Assembly: GCA_023436205.1 (NCBI GenBank)
Contig: JAEZKC010000055.1
Location: forward strand, 1 to 64,000
Length of the DNA stretch: 64,000 nt
Reading direction: 5' to 3'
Source: Fibrobacterota bacterium
Lineage (GTDB): Bacteria > Fibrobacterota > Chitinivibrionia > Chitinivibrionales > Chitinispirillaceae
The position numbers and the translations under genes were made by a program. Under the pieces are notes generated by a model that searched no databases, had not been told where the DNA came from, and saw nothing but the letters and a program-made list of their open reading frames with translations. Below, piece by piece: positions 52,325 through 61,673 of this stretch; the first letter of the stretch is position 1; each line of letters opens with the position of its first letter.

Positions 52325-53425
52325 TCATTTGGTCAGGAATACGCTCAGGTCTGCCCGAGCAGTGGCCTGTTTGTAAAAAGGAAGCTCGGAAACAGTACCG
52401 GGGATCAGGGCTTTGCCCGACTGGATCTGCACTGCGGAACCCATGGCTGCCTCTTTCTTATTAATATAGGCCAGGGAAACTGCTGATCCCAGAGATGGGG
52501 AGAAGCTGCCGCTGGTCACAATGCCGATGGTGTCGCCCTCTTTGTTCAGGACCAGATCTCCATGCCGGGCGGCTCTTCTGCCTTCGAGGCTTACTCCTCT
52601 GAGGATCTGCGCAGTGTTGGACTGATCGCTGACCCGGGCTGATCCGATAAACTGCTTTTTGGTGGATATGGCTCTGCTGAAACCCGATTCGGCCGCGTTT
52701 CGTTCCGAATCAAGCTCATGACCATAAAGTGGAAATCCCATTTCAAGCCTCAGGGTATCTCTGCAGCCTAAACCAGCCGGAACGGCTCCGCGGCTGATGC
52801 AGTCATTCCAGAGGGAGACTGCCAGATCGTTGCTCAAGTAGATTTCAAATCCGATTTCGCCGGTGTACCCGGTGCGGCTGACGATCACCTTTTCATTATT
52901 ATAGTAGTTGTAAGCAAAGGTGTAGTATTTGAGATCAGTGATGGAATCTTTCAGGAGGCTCTGGACGATGCGGGGGGCATTTGGTCCCTGAATATCAAGC
53001 TTTGCTGTCCTGGAGGAGATGTTTTCAATTTTTGTGCTTTCCGAAAGATGGGAGCTGACCCACTGGAAATCATTTTCTTCGGTGGATGCGTTCACCACCA
53101 TCATAAATTCTGTTTCGCCGATTCGGTAGAGGATCTGGTCGTCGATGACTCCACCCTGTTCGTTGCAGATGAATCCATAGCGGCAGGAGCCGATTTTAAG
53201 CGATGCCACATCGCAGGAGAGAAGCTTTTCCAGATCGGGCACTGCTGTTTGCCCGCCGATTATGAATTCACCCATGTGGCAAGTATCGAAAATTACCGCC
53301 TCGCAGCGGCAGGCCTGGTGCTCTTTAATAATTCCCGTATACTGGATGGGCATATCGTAGCCGCCGAAAGGTGCCATTTTGGCTCCCAGGGCCACGTGAG
53401 TATCGTAAAGAACAGTTTTTTTCAT
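52325..53425 (-). CDS. gcvT: Aminomethyltransferase (T protein)
   Basis: 366 residues. KKTVLYDTHVALGAKMAPFGGYDMPIQY is the family N-terminus, so ATG 53425 is chosen, although the frame opens upstream to 53494. Contains SRTGYTGEIGFEIYL for folate contact. It transfers a one-carbon unit to tetrahydrofolate, releasing ammonia. The ribosome-binding site is weak (GGAAA), and I see no glycine riboswitch in the preceding 300 bases. Confidence 0.94.
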   Translation of the reverse strand: MKKTVLYDTHVALGAKMAPFGGYDMPIQYTGIIKEHQACRCEAVIFDTCHMGEFIIGGQTAVPDLEKLLSCDVASLKIGSCRYGFICNEQGGVIDDQILYRIGETEFMMVVNASTEENDFQWVSSHLSESTKIENISSRTAKLDIQGPNAPRIVQSLLKDSITDLKYYTFAYNYYNNEKVIVSRTGYTGEIGFEIYLSNDLAVSLWNDCISRGAVPAGLGCRDTLRLEMGFPLYGHELDSERNAAESGFSRAISTKKQFIGSARVSDQSNTAQILRGVSLEGRRAARHGDLVLNKEGDTIGIVTSGSFSPSLGSAVSLAYINKKEAAMGSAVQIQSGKALIPGTVSELPFYKQATARADLSVFLTK

Positions 53426-53820
53426 TTTCCGGACCGGTTGTGTGTGAGAGAATCTGTGAAGCAGGAAAATAAATCTCAACGGGGTAATGCTCAATACATT
53501 GTGGGGACGGACTATGATGTCTGCACCTAAATTGTTGAATTGTAACTGAAACCGCTCTAAAAAAGTGTCAAAATATCAACATTCAAGCCAATATTTCCGG
53601 CCCCCAACAGTCCTCTGCGGCCGTTTTGCGCTATTCGTTAACGCATCATGGCTTCATAATGATCTGAACTTTGTACCGATGAAAGGCACAAGAGGAGAAG
53701 ACAAATTGTGACTTGAATCTATTTGGGATGGGTACTTAAAAATCTCTATTCTGTGTTCCTGAGTTTTGATGTGAGGCTATCAAGAAAGTTGTAAATCAAA
53801 AATAACTAAAAGAAAGGTCG
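53426..53820. other. Intergenic gap, no gene seen
   Basis: About 400 bases upstream of gcvT. On the minus strand TTGACA and TACAAT lie 21 bases apart near 53560, too far for a normal promoter. No glycine-riboswitch-like core recognised, and no ORF with support. Confidence 0.4.
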
Positions 53821-53895
53821 CGACCTCGATGTTTACATGGGATAATTGACATTTCCCCGCTAATACTTTTATTCTTATTTGGCACTTTTTTCATT

Positions 53896-54373
53896 GTGCT
53901 TAAAATATCCAGGGCGAGTTCGATAAACAAGAAATTGAAATTGGCAAAAGACTGGCCTGCAACTGAAGCTGAAATAATTTCATCAGGATATTCCGACAGG
54001 ATTGCATATACGAAATACGGCCCAAGGAAAACAGGTGCTTCCATACCTGATGTTAAGTATAGGTATACAGTGAATGATAAAGTTTACACGAATGATCAGT
54101 TGTCAATTACACCTGTTGATTATTTGAACGAATCACGGGTTGTTTCTTTACTGAATCATCTTGAGGACGAAAAAACTGTTGATATCTATTACAATCCAGA
54201 GAACCCTTCTGAGTCGGTAATTTTCAGGGTGTAACAGCTTACGTTTTCTGTTCGGATTTCAAGGTGTTTTGGTCTGTATAGTAGCTGGAATAGCTTCATT
54301 TTTCCCGTTCCAAAGAATTCCCCAAACGGGGGAAATGGTGGTGATTCGGATCAATTATGATGCAGGTTACTAA
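53896..54373 (+). pseudogene. Broken DUF3592-like membrane protein gene
   Basis: The frame 53896-54234 encodes a DUF3592-like core (KDWPATEAEIISSGYSDR, VKYRYTVNDKVYTNDQ, VDIYYNPENPSESVIF). Two defects: upstream, the same frame continues through a hydrophobic segment (53848-53895, SPLILLLFGTFFIV) with no ATG, GTG or TTG start; downstream, a TAA stop at 54232 is followed in the +1 frame by the expected C-terminal membrane helix (LFGFQGVLVCIVAGIASFF) running to 54373. A frameshift plus lost start suggest decay. Confidence 0.65.
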
Positions 54374-54447
54374 ACTACCGTCAAAGAATCCGCACTACTA
54401 CCTAAGGTCAATTTCTTCTCAAACTTGATCGCCGAATATTTCAGTTT

Positions 54448-55590
54448 TTATAAATCTTCTTTATTCCTCAAACCATCAATTATGTCACACTCAAGACCTG
54501 TAACTTTTCTGATCGTCTCGTTATCCATTCCCAGTGAAATCATATTTCGAGTTATATTCTGTTCATACTGAACAGCTTTCAGTTCGAGCTGATAAACTTT
54601 CTTCTCAAGCTGCTGAATCTTTTGCTCGTATTCTCGAGATCTCTGTTCACACTGCTGAATTTTTAACTCGTATTCGCGAGATCTCAGTTCATATTCCTGA
54701 ATTTTCAACTCGTACTCTCGAGATCTCTGTTCATATTCCTGAATTTTTAACTCGTACTCTCGGAATTTCTGTTCATATAACTGAATTTTCCGTTCGTTTT
54801 CACTCTGAGCATTATCAAGTTCCTCCTTGAAAAACTCCCTTAGTACTTCATCAAGTATCTGTTTGGTTTCTTCATCATATTCCATCACCACACCTCTGAT
54901 CGTATTTATGATCTCGGGAACCAGTTTTCTGGGCGCGGCGGTCATAATATAGAGCAAAAAGGCTTTTAAATAGCCTTTTGCTTCTGGCGCACCATCAAAC
55001 TCTCTAAATATTACGGCTATCTCGCCCAGTTTCTTTGGCAGCTGAGGGTGGTGAATATGTTTGAGAGCTAAAAACAGAATTCTCAAGTAAGGTACGCCGG
55101 TTATGCATTGATCGGGCATTCTGGACAGGTCTAAAACTACAAAAGTCAGATCGGGGAAATTGGGCTGCAAAGAGAATGGTCTCGTACTCAGCATGAAATC
55201 TTCTCCCATTGCCCAGCCAGAGTGTGTCTGGTTAATTACGATAGAGAGCACCTTGGGGTTTTTGGCATTTCTTCCGTATTGACGTCTGTGATACTGAAGA
55301 ATCATGGCAATATTTTCAACTAATTGAGACCCTGTACCGTGGTCTGCATAACTCTTATGCTCGAAAAGTATATAGGTGCGCTTTGTGCGATCATGATTCA
55401 GCGCTGAATAAACAACATCGGAGAAGAACTCGAGCAGATCGGTAGTGATATGGCTATCTTTGACCGATTCCAAGGTGTCTAGATCAATTTCCGCCTTGTC
55501 TTTATCGCTCACGTAATTCCGGATGAAACTACGGACAACCGGTTTTCGGCTGAATGCTTCCTTGAAAAGCAGATCGTGAGGATGATTCAA
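54448..55590 (-). CDS. Rpn-family nuclease/transposase-like protein with coiled-coil repeats
   Basis: 380 residues. N-terminal half resembles YhgA-like PF04754 proteins (HDLLFKEAFSRKPVVRSFIRNYV, YILFEHKSYADHGTGSQLVENIAMILQ). From about 265 the chain is a long coiled coil of repeated 14-residue units around EYELKIQEYEQRSR, then a helical end with a DNA-binding-like segment (GMDNETIRKVTGLECDII). The repeat copy number could vary. Function in recombination is known for relatives only. An AAGGTTACC-type site before the ATG is weak. Confidence 0.85.
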   Translation of the reverse strand: MNHPHDLLFKEAFSRKPVVRSFIRNYVSDKDKAEIDLDTLESVKDSHITTDLLEFFSDVVYSALNHDRTKRTYILFEHKSYADHGTGSQLVENIAMILQYHRRQYGRNAKNPKVLSIVINQTHSGWAMGEDFMLSTRPFSLQPNFPDLTFVVLDLSRMPDQCITGVPYLRILFLALKHIHHPQLPKKLGEIAVIFREFDGAPEAKGYLKAFLLYIMTAAPRKLVPEIINTIRGVVMEYDEETKQILDEVLREFFKEELDNAQSENERKIQLYEQKFREYELKIQEYEQRSREYELKIQEYELRSREYELKIQQCEQRSREYEQKIQQLEKKVYQLELKAVQYEQNITRNMISLGMDNETIRKVTGLECDIIDGLRNKEDL

Positions 55591-55705
55591 AGGTAACCTC
55601 CTTACGGGTTCTAATAAGATAAATCGCAGAAGGATGTGGTCTGCAGAAAAATGTCAGGGTTGTGAGCAGGAAAAGGCAAAAGAACTTTGTGGAGGGTATG
55701 CCTTT

Positions 55706-55930
55706 ATGGCTGTTGATTATTTAAAGAAGACTATTGATACACTTATGACACTGCCCATTGAAATACAGGTTGAAGTGCATGATTTCACTCTATTCCAGAA
55801 GTCATCGTTATCTCAAGGTAATATGAAAACAGAACAAAAGGCAGGCTCCGTACTGAATATAGTGGGTATCGGTAAGAGCGGACTTGGCGATTTATCCATT
55901 AATCATGGCAAATATCTTTATGACAAATAA
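55706..55930 (+). CDS. Antitoxin-like protein (DUF2281-type), partner of a broken PIN toxin
   Basis: 74 residues from ATG 55706, chosen because GGAGGG lies 9 bases upstream. It opens VDYLKKTIDTLMTLPIEIQVEVHDF, the helix pattern of DUF2281-like antitoxins of VapC systems, and ends INHGKYLYDK, a typical end peptide. Its stop overlaps the start of a decayed PIN-domain gene (ATGACAAATAA). It may be expressed without a functional partner. Confidence 0.6.
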   Translation: MAVDYLKKTIDTLMTLPIEIQVEVHDFTLFQKSSLSQGNMKTEQKAGSVLNIVGIGKSGLGDLSINHGKYLYDK

Positions 55931-56103
55931 AGAACGCAGCTTGGTTGACACCGGGGCATAGCTTGCCATTTCCGATACAAGTGACCAGCATCACCTGAAG
56001 GCTGCCAACTATTTACGACAGCTTATCAGTGAAGGTCGTGAATGTCACAACTAATCTGGTTATTTACGAACGTGGCTTTACCCTGAGAGAAGAAAAATTC
56101 TAA
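55920..56103 (+). pseudogene. vapC-like PIN toxin remnant with internal stop and frameshift
   Basis: Translating 55920 onward gives MTNKERSLVDTGA then a TAG, then LAISDTSDQHHLKAANYLRQ-LISEGRE, a PIN-domain start (D-T-G/S-A, family Asp kept). A frame change near 56040 would continue as VTTNLVIYE, the next PIN-strand block, followed by a TAA at 56101. A PIN domain needs about 130 residues, so only the first third survives. Spacing and overlap with the upstream antitoxin frame fit a former VapBC-type pair. Confidence 0.65.
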
Positions 56104-56148
56104 CATCTGTGAAATTTGTGCCCTCCGTGAGAACTAATTTTTCACTTG

Positions 56149-57342
56149 CTACCTGCTTTCCGTTCCAGCCTGCTTCCGGCACTGCTGCCCTTCCCAGCTT
56201 GCTTTCTGACTGTCCAGCCAAATCTTGAGCTCCTCCGGAATACCGCAGAGCCTGTTCTTACTCAGCTCCAGCCTGCTTTCTCCCTGACCGAAAGTCAGCT
56301 CGGTGATGGTAATAGGGAGCGTTTTGATGTTGTTTCCTCCAAGAAGCAGAATTTTAATATTCTTCAGCCGGGAAATGCTGTCGGGAAGGGTTGTCAGAGC
56401 ATTTTCTGAAGCATTCAGAACCGACAATTCAGAAAGATCGGTAAGAGACTCAGGAAGTGAAGAAAGACCGTTGCTTTCGAGAGAGAGCAGTTGGAGTTTA
56501 TTGAGCTTGCCTATTTCGCTGGGGAGCTGGCTTATCCTGTTTTTATCCGCTTTAATCCAGGTAAGATTCTTAAGTCCACTGACCGAAACAGGCAGAGCAG
56601 AAATACGATTGTTGTCTATGTAAAGATCGGTAAGGGAGGAGAGTTTTCCCAAATCTGCCGGGAGAGTGGTAATATGGTTTCCGCTAATGTCGAGTTTTCT
56701 GAGTTTTGAGAGCTCAACGATTGATGGTGGGAGTGCCCCGAGATCGTTATTGCTTAACCTCAGGATCTCAAGCTTTTTCAATTGACCGATAGTTTGAGGC
56801 AGTACGGTGATCTGGTTGTTATCTGCATAGAGGAATTTCAGCTCTTTGAGAGAATGTAAACTGTCGGGAAGCTTTTTTAGCTTGTTATTGGAGATAGATA
56901 TCTCCCGAAGGCTTGATAAACTGGTTATCTCAAACGGGAGTGTGGAAAAACCGTTGTTGTCGAGGTGAAGGTAAATAAGATTTTTTAATTGTGCAATCGA
57001 ATCAGAAATATTTGTCAAGCGATTTCCCGTAAGCCTCAGCTTCCGCAGTTCCACCAGCCTTCCGATTTCACCGGGAAGTGAGGTCAGGGACGTATTGCAG
57101 ATACTGAGCATGCGCAATGATGTCAGATTTCCGATAGATGCGGGGAGGAACCTGATGTCTAGGGAATCCAGTCGCAAACTGATGACTCTATCGCCGGAAA
57201 TGTCAATCAGCTTTTCTGTTTGCTGACTAAATAGCCCATTACTGTCAAGAATTGCTCTCACAGAAAGAGTGTCTTCCTGAAGTGTTTGAGAATGGACGGT
57301 ATAACAAAGCAACAGTCCAACGAATAGTATTTTACCCTTCAT
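56149..57342 (-). CDS. Secreted leucine-rich repeat protein
   Basis: 397 residues. Signal peptide (KGKILFVGLLLCYTVHS-Q) then about 13 LRRs of 23 residues, consensus LPxSIGxLxxLxxLxLxxNxLxx. The solenoid spans about residues 55-370; the C-terminal end is Cys-containing. Such proteins bind other proteins; the partner is unknown. GGGAGAATAC precedes the ATG. Neighbouring DNA is ordinary. Confidence 0.9.
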   Translation of the reverse strand: MKGKILFVGLLLCYTVHSQTLQEDTLSVRAILDSNGLFSQQTEKLIDISGDRVISLRLDSLDIRFLPASIGNLTSLRMLSICNTSLTSLPGEIGRLVELRKLRLTGNRLTNISDSIAQLKNLIYLHLDNNGFSTLPFEITSLSSLREISISNNKLKKLPDSLHSLKELKFLYADNNQITVLPQTIGQLKKLEILRLSNNDLGALPPSIVELSKLRKLDISGNHITTLPADLGKLSSLTDLYIDNNRISALPVSVSGLKNLTWIKADKNRISQLPSEIGKLNKLQLLSLESNGLSSLPESLTDLSELSVLNASENALTTLPDSISRLKNIKILLLGGNNIKTLPITITELTFGQGESRLELSKNRLCGIPEELKIWLDSQKASWEGQQCRKQAGTESR

Positions 57343-57368
57343 GTATTCTCCCGATCGATTGAATTCAT

Positions 57369-57911
57369 TTAGTTAGTGTAAAGAATTGCTCGCCCTACGG
57401 TTTTTGCTGTGTCCTGACCTTTTAGTGTGCTTATAAGTTGCAAGGCAAAGGGGATGGCGGTACCAACACCGCGACTGGTGATGACCGTTCCGTCGACGGT
57501 GACCGGTTCATCAACGGAAATCCCGCCCATGAGACGATCTTCCGTTCCCGGGTAGCAGGAAACTTTTTTACCCGCCAGAATTCCGGCCCTTGCAAGCACT
57601 GTGGGAGCCGCGCAAATCGCAGCGCAGATCTTTCTGTCTTCATAGGCTTTTTTCACAAGAGAAATTACCTTTTCTGATGTGGCCAGATTTGTTGTGCCCG
57701 GTCCGCCCGGGAGCACTACCGCGTGAAACGGCTCGGAAAAATCATCAAGCAGCATATCTGCCACCACTCTTATGTTATGTGAACCGAGCACTTCCAGCTT
57801 TTCAAGTCCTAAAACGGTGACCTCTATATGGGCTCTTCTAAGGAGATCTATAAAGGTTATTGCCTCGACTTCCTCAAACCCGTCGGCCAATATCGTAATC
57901 ACTGAAGCCAT
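57369..57911 (-). CDS. DJ-1/PfpI family protein
   Basis: 180 residues. Nucleophile-type Cys100 in AAICAAPTVLARAG, Glu13-Glu14 in DGFEEVEAITF, and VVLPGGPGTTNL. Matches the DJ-1 branch (deglycase/ oxidative-stress protein, or ThiJ-type). Role is not settled in the family. CAGGAGGTAG precedes the ATG. Ends 26 bp before the LRR gene start. Confidence 0.9.
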   Translation of the reverse strand: MASVITILADGFEEVEAITFIDLLRRAHIEVTVLGLEKLEVLGSHNIRVVADMLLDDFSEPFHAVVLPGGPGTTNLATSEKVISLVKKAYEDRKICAAICAAPTVLARAGILAGKKVSCYPGTEDRLMGGISVDEPVTVDGTVITSRGVGTAIPFALQLISTLKGQDTAKTVGRAILYTN

Positions 57912-57914
57912 TAA

Positions 57915-59084
57915 CTACCTCCTGAACTGAACTGAGTACACGGAACTGTTCTGCAGCAGATTCAATCTGAAAAAATGGTAGTTGGATAAAATCTTTTTGC
58001 TGAAACTGAATTCTGATGCTTTCTGCGAATCTTGTGCCATCATGCTTAAACCGGAGTCAGCAATCAACTGAACTGAATTCAGGTTCTCTGCACTGATGTG
58101 CAGTTCTGTTCCTGATACGACGACCTTTAATTTCGCCGGTTGATTGCTGTTCTGTTTCTCAAAATCCACAATTTCCTCTGGAGCATTGGGAAGACCATCT
58201 ATCAGTTCCCAGTTAAAGCTTTGCTCCTCGGGCTTTGACCAGGACCGAATTCTTTCCACTAGCGCAGGCACCTCTTTTTCCCGGTAATCAAATCCATGCT
58301 GTTCTTCAGGATAAATCTTTCTTTCCAGAGGTATACCCGATTGAACCAGGTAGTCAAGGAATCTTTCCACAATGGGTAATGAGTAGAGTCTGTCGTTCCC
58401 TGCATTAATATTGTAAATGGGACGCCGCTTCATGTTTTCCAGAGAGATCCGGATCCCCAGATTGGGAAGCATTCCTCCGTAACCGGAGATGGCAAAAAAG
58501 CCTGCAAAGGGACCATTGATGGAATTGGCTGCAGCATAGCATCCTGTTGCTCCATCACTGACTCCGGAAAGAAAAATTTTGTTTTTATCAATAGGGTATT
58601 GAAGGGTCATGTATCGAATTGTCTGCAGAATCCTCTTTTGTCCTCGAGCTGTCCACCAGGGTGCAAATCGGTTCGCCGAAGGGCTGGCCAGAAAAAGATC
58701 GAGGCTGTCTCTGAGGCCTGAAAGCATCTCATAGGCGCGCTCACCTTTATTATCGACAGTCGTTCCCACTCCACCATGAAGATAGATCACCAAAGGGTAC
58801 TCCTTGTCGGATTTACTTCTGAATGGAGTACCGATTCCAAGGGAGTATTGTGTACCGTCGGAATCTGAGAGCCTAACGGAATAATCCTTTGATGGGGTGA
58901 CTATCCGACGGATGGAATCCAGAAGACTCGGAAATCTGTCCGTCAATTTGCACTGGGAATCAATCACCTTGTATGCGCTTCCTTGAGACCAGCTTTTAAT
59001 CAGTTCCTCCTCCTGAATAAAATTATTGGAGGAACACCCTATTACTGCAAGTAAAGTGATTATCGGAAGGTTGGCGAATTTCAT
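57915..59084 (-). CDS. Alpha/beta-hydrolase-type lipoprotein (esterase-like)
   Basis: 389 residues, lipobox AVIGC near residue 17 (LLAVIGC-SSN). The fold has LVIYLHGGVGTTVDNK (oxyanion HG), the nucleophile elbow G-V-S-D-G (SGVSDGATGCYAA), an Asp in INAGNDRLYSLP and His in YPEEQHGFDYREKEV. This resembles LpqC/phospholipase-carboxylesterase-type enzymes with a C-terminal beta domain. It is probably on the outer membrane or periplasm. Substrate unknown. Confidence 0.78.
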   Translation of the reverse strand: MKFANLPIITLLAVIGCSSNNFIQEEELIKSWSQGSAYKVIDSQCKLTDRFPSLLDSIRRIVTPSKDYSVRLSDSDGTQYSLGIGTPFRSKSDKEYPLVIYLHGGVGTTVDNKGERAYEMLSGLRDSLDLFLASPSANRFAPWWTARGQKRILQTIRYMTLQYPIDKNKIFLSGVSDGATGCYAAANSINGPFAGFFAISGYGGMLPNLGIRISLENMKRRPIYNINAGNDRLYSLPIVERFLDYLVQSGIPLERKIYPEEQHGFDYREKEVPALVERIRSWSKPEEQSFNWELIDGLPNAPEEIVDFEKQNSNQPAKLKVVVSGTELHISAENLNSVQLIADSGLSMMAQDSQKASEFSFSKKILSNYHFFRLNLLQNSSVYSVQFRR

Positions 59085-59097
59085 TAATATGTTGCTC

Positions 59098-59442
59098 TTA
59101 ACTTTCTGTTACCGAGCGTTCAAAGTCCTGGTGAGTGGGGAAGATGGGAATGAGTTTATCGAATCCAACAATGGAAAGTATATCTGTGATGTCTTCGTTG
59201 GGACCGATCAGTACAAAATTGCCGTTTTTTTCTCCAAGCCGCTTCTGAAGATTAAGCATGGCAGTGATTGCGCTGGAGTCGATATAGCTGGTTTTGCTCA
59301 GATCGAATGCAATCTTTGGGCTTTTTTCTCTATTTTCGATTTCATTCAAGACTACCCTGATATTCATGAGCTGCTTTACAACAAATTTCCCGTCCAGAAC
59401 TAGAAGATCCCAGTCTTTAGACTTTTTGGTGGTTATGTTCAT
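59098..59442 (-). CDS. STAS-domain anti-sigma-factor antagonist-like protein
   Basis: 114 residues. STAS fold with phospho-acceptor Ser in SYIDSSAITAML and the end strand FVLIGPNEDITDILSIVGFDKLIPIF. SpoIIAA/RsbV type; phosphorylation by an RsbW-like kinase would control it. The REC-HATPase protein at 61674 is a possible partner. Start is ATG 59442; TTG 59445 adds one residue. Confidence 0.85.
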   Translation of the reverse strand: MNITTKKSKDWDLLVLDGKFVVKQLMNIRVVLNEIENREKSPKIAFDLSKTSYIDSSAITAMLNLQKRLGEKNGNFVLIGPNEDITDILSIVGFDKLIPIFPTHQDFERSVTES

Positions 59443-59554
59443 CAAATAATCTCGATTATGGCAGCTGGTTCATTGCCCTTAACGTTTATATAAATATAAA
59501 AAGGGCGGCTATTTTTTGCCTCATTTTATTACCCGCAGATATCGTGACCATGCA

Positions 59555-61588
59555 TCAAGGGTTTTTATCACCCTTCATTAACACCTTTTTAGACGTTTTA
59601 CCCGTTTTCAGCAGAAATTCAGACTGATAGAGTTGCAGAGTGCACCCTTCTGCTTTCAGGGTTAAAAGGGTTACTGTTTTTGCGGCGATCTGCCTTTCAG
59701 GTGGCTGTACCCAACAGGCGACTTTTGCAAGCTTGCTAGAACAGTTTTCAAGTTCTGCTCGGCCATCCTCAGAGGTTATTACCAGATCAACGGATTTGCC
59801 CTGCCTATGGTGAAGAAGCGGTTTGAGGCCCTGTTCGCAGATTTGATGATATTTTTTCGTATCTGATAATCCAATAAGCCAAATAGCTCTGTTTTTAAGA
59901 ATAACCGCACTGATGCTTGAATCGTCAAGAGACATTTGTACCAGTTCCGTCTTTCCAAAGTATAATGAACTCAAGTGAAGAACTGCGAAAAGCAATAGAG
60001 TTAATCCGCCGCCGATTTTTAAGTAGACCGCGCGGGAAGTTTTGTGTACTGCGCAAAGTCCCATCACAAAAACTGCTGCTGTAATAATTTGCAAAGCTGT
60101 TGGGGCGCTGAAATGCAGTTCGCTGAAGGGGATCAGATAGCAGATTTTGGCCGTGTAAATCAATAATGAAAGAAGAGCGTCGGCCACTCCTATGAGAAGT
60201 GTACTCAGTGGTGGGATAACTGTCGCGATCATGCCGAAAAAGAATACCCACATTGCCATGGACATCAGTGGAATCGCCAGTACATTGAAAAGTATACCGA
60301 ATAGAGACACTGCCCCGAAGTGATAGAGCAGAACCGGTGCAGTGAAAAGGAAGCCGGAGAGGGATATCCAAATTGAGGAGAGGAGCCACTTCAGAAGAAA
60401 TGATCCGATTCTGCTGTGGAGTTCCGGCGTCAGGGAATTGAGTACTGGGTAGAGCAGGACTATTCCTGCGGTGGCAGCGAAGGAAAGTTGGAATCCGGGG
60501 GTAAAGAGACTGTGGGGGGAAAGGAGAAGCCAGATCACTCCTGCCATGCCCAGGGAGTGTACAACATGGTTTTTCCTCTGGATCAGAATGGAGCCGCAAA
60601 CGAATGTAACCATAATTGTGGCTCTGAAAAGGGAGGGGATGAGGCCGATGAAAAACAAATAGCCCCAGAGACCGGCAAGGGCTGTGGTGATACAGGTGTT
60701 TGTCGGGAGTCTGGTAAGTTTCATGGTGGTCAGAAACGCCATAAAAAGCAGGCCCGCGTGGAATCCTGAAATTGCAAGCAGATGGAAAATACCCGCTTTT
60801 CTGAAGAGATCCTTGATTGTAGCGGAGAGCAGTTCGCGTTCTCCCAGAAAGGCTGCATGGAAGATACTGCGGACATCTTCACTTCTCGCTCTGGCAATTA
60901 CCTTGTGAACGTTTGATCTAAGTGTTACTGCAACAGACGCCATGCAGTCACTGTGTCCTTCAGATGAAGAAACTTCTGCTATTCTCAATTTCCCCCATAG
61001 ATTCTGGGTCAGGAAGTACACTTTCTGGTTGAAGCCGTACGGACCTATTGGTTCATCTGGCAGACTGAAGAAACCCTTGGTCTTGATGAAACCGCTTGAA
61101 GGAGGAGCTTTTTTTGAAGTACACTGGAACAGTTTGTTTTTAAACAGCTTGTGGATATTGGGGTTTGGGGATGAAATGACTCGCATTTTAAACTGAAAGC
61201 GTCCGTTCTGCAGTGCTACCGGTCCGCAAATCTTGCCTTCGAGGATAAGAAACTGGCCATCAATGCAGAGGGCTTCAACAGAATGGTAAAAGGTAGCTGT
61301 TTTTATTTCAGTATAGGTGAATAGAGCATATCCGCAGATTAGGAAAAGGAGCAGCCTGTAAAGTGATTTTCTGCTCAGTATTGCACTAGTCAATGTTAAA
61401 ACGCTTGTCAGAATGAGGATTTTGCTGTAAAATGAGGCTTGGGGAAGGGCTGGGGAATTGAAAAAACTGCCAAACATGATTCCGCAGGATAGACCCGTGA
61501 AGGCTTGTATTCCAGGTAATGAGAACCAGTACGCAAAACCGGGAAAATGTTTGTGAACCATAATTCTCCAGGCTGCAGTCAGGCACAT
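59555..61588 (-). CDS. comEC: ComEC/Rec2-type DNA uptake channel without metallo-beta-lactamase motif
   Basis: 677 residues. Membrane core with FHAAFLGERELLSATIKDLFRKAGIFHLLAISGFHAGLLF, the ComEC competence signature, and about ten helices. A C-terminal 140 residues align in position with the metallo-beta-lactamase part, but the HxHxDH zinc motif is missing (LVQMSLDDSSISAVILKNRAIWLIGLSD is the degenerate start). The channel may be active without the nuclease-like domain. Start ATG 61588; ATG 61561 has a closer ribosome-binding site. Confidence 0.85.
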   Translation of the reverse strand: MCLTAAWRIMVHKHFPGFAYWFSLPGIQAFTGLSCGIMFGSFFNSPALPQASFYSKILILTSVLTLTSAILSRKSLYRLLLFLICGYALFTYTEIKTATFYHSVEALCIDGQFLILEGKICGPVALQNGRFQFKMRVISSPNPNIHKLFKNKLFQCTSKKAPPSSGFIKTKGFFSLPDEPIGPYGFNQKVYFLTQNLWGKLRIAEVSSSEGHSDCMASVAVTLRSNVHKVIARARSEDVRSIFHAAFLGERELLSATIKDLFRKAGIFHLLAISGFHAGLLFMAFLTTMKLTRLPTNTCITTALAGLWGYLFFIGLIPSLFRATIMVTFVCGSILIQRKNHVVHSLGMAGVIWLLLSPHSLFTPGFQLSFAATAGIVLLYPVLNSLTPELHSRIGSFLLKWLLSSIWISLSGFLFTAPVLLYHFGAVSLFGILFNVLAIPLMSMAMWVFFFGMIATVIPPLSTLLIGVADALLSLLIYTAKICYLIPFSELHFSAPTALQIITAAVFVMGLCAVHKTSRAVYLKIGGGLTLLLFAVLHLSSLYFGKTELVQMSLDDSSISAVILKNRAIWLIGLSDTKKYHQICEQGLKPLLHHRQGKSVDLVITSEDGRAELENCSSKLAKVACWVQPPERQIAAKTVTLLTLKAEGCTLQLYQSEFLLKTGKTSKKVLMKGDKNP

Positions 61589-61673
61589 TGAATTTTCAGG
61601 GTGATTATGAGAAAATAGTTGATACTCCCGGTTGTGTCAGTTTTTTTTGTATGCCCTTTTGAATGGAAGAGAG

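Noticed and set aside
53426..53820. Glycine riboswitch upstream of gcvT
   Set aside because: I looked for the conserved glycine aptamer core on the minus strand and did not find it; only a poorly spaced promoter-like pair is present.
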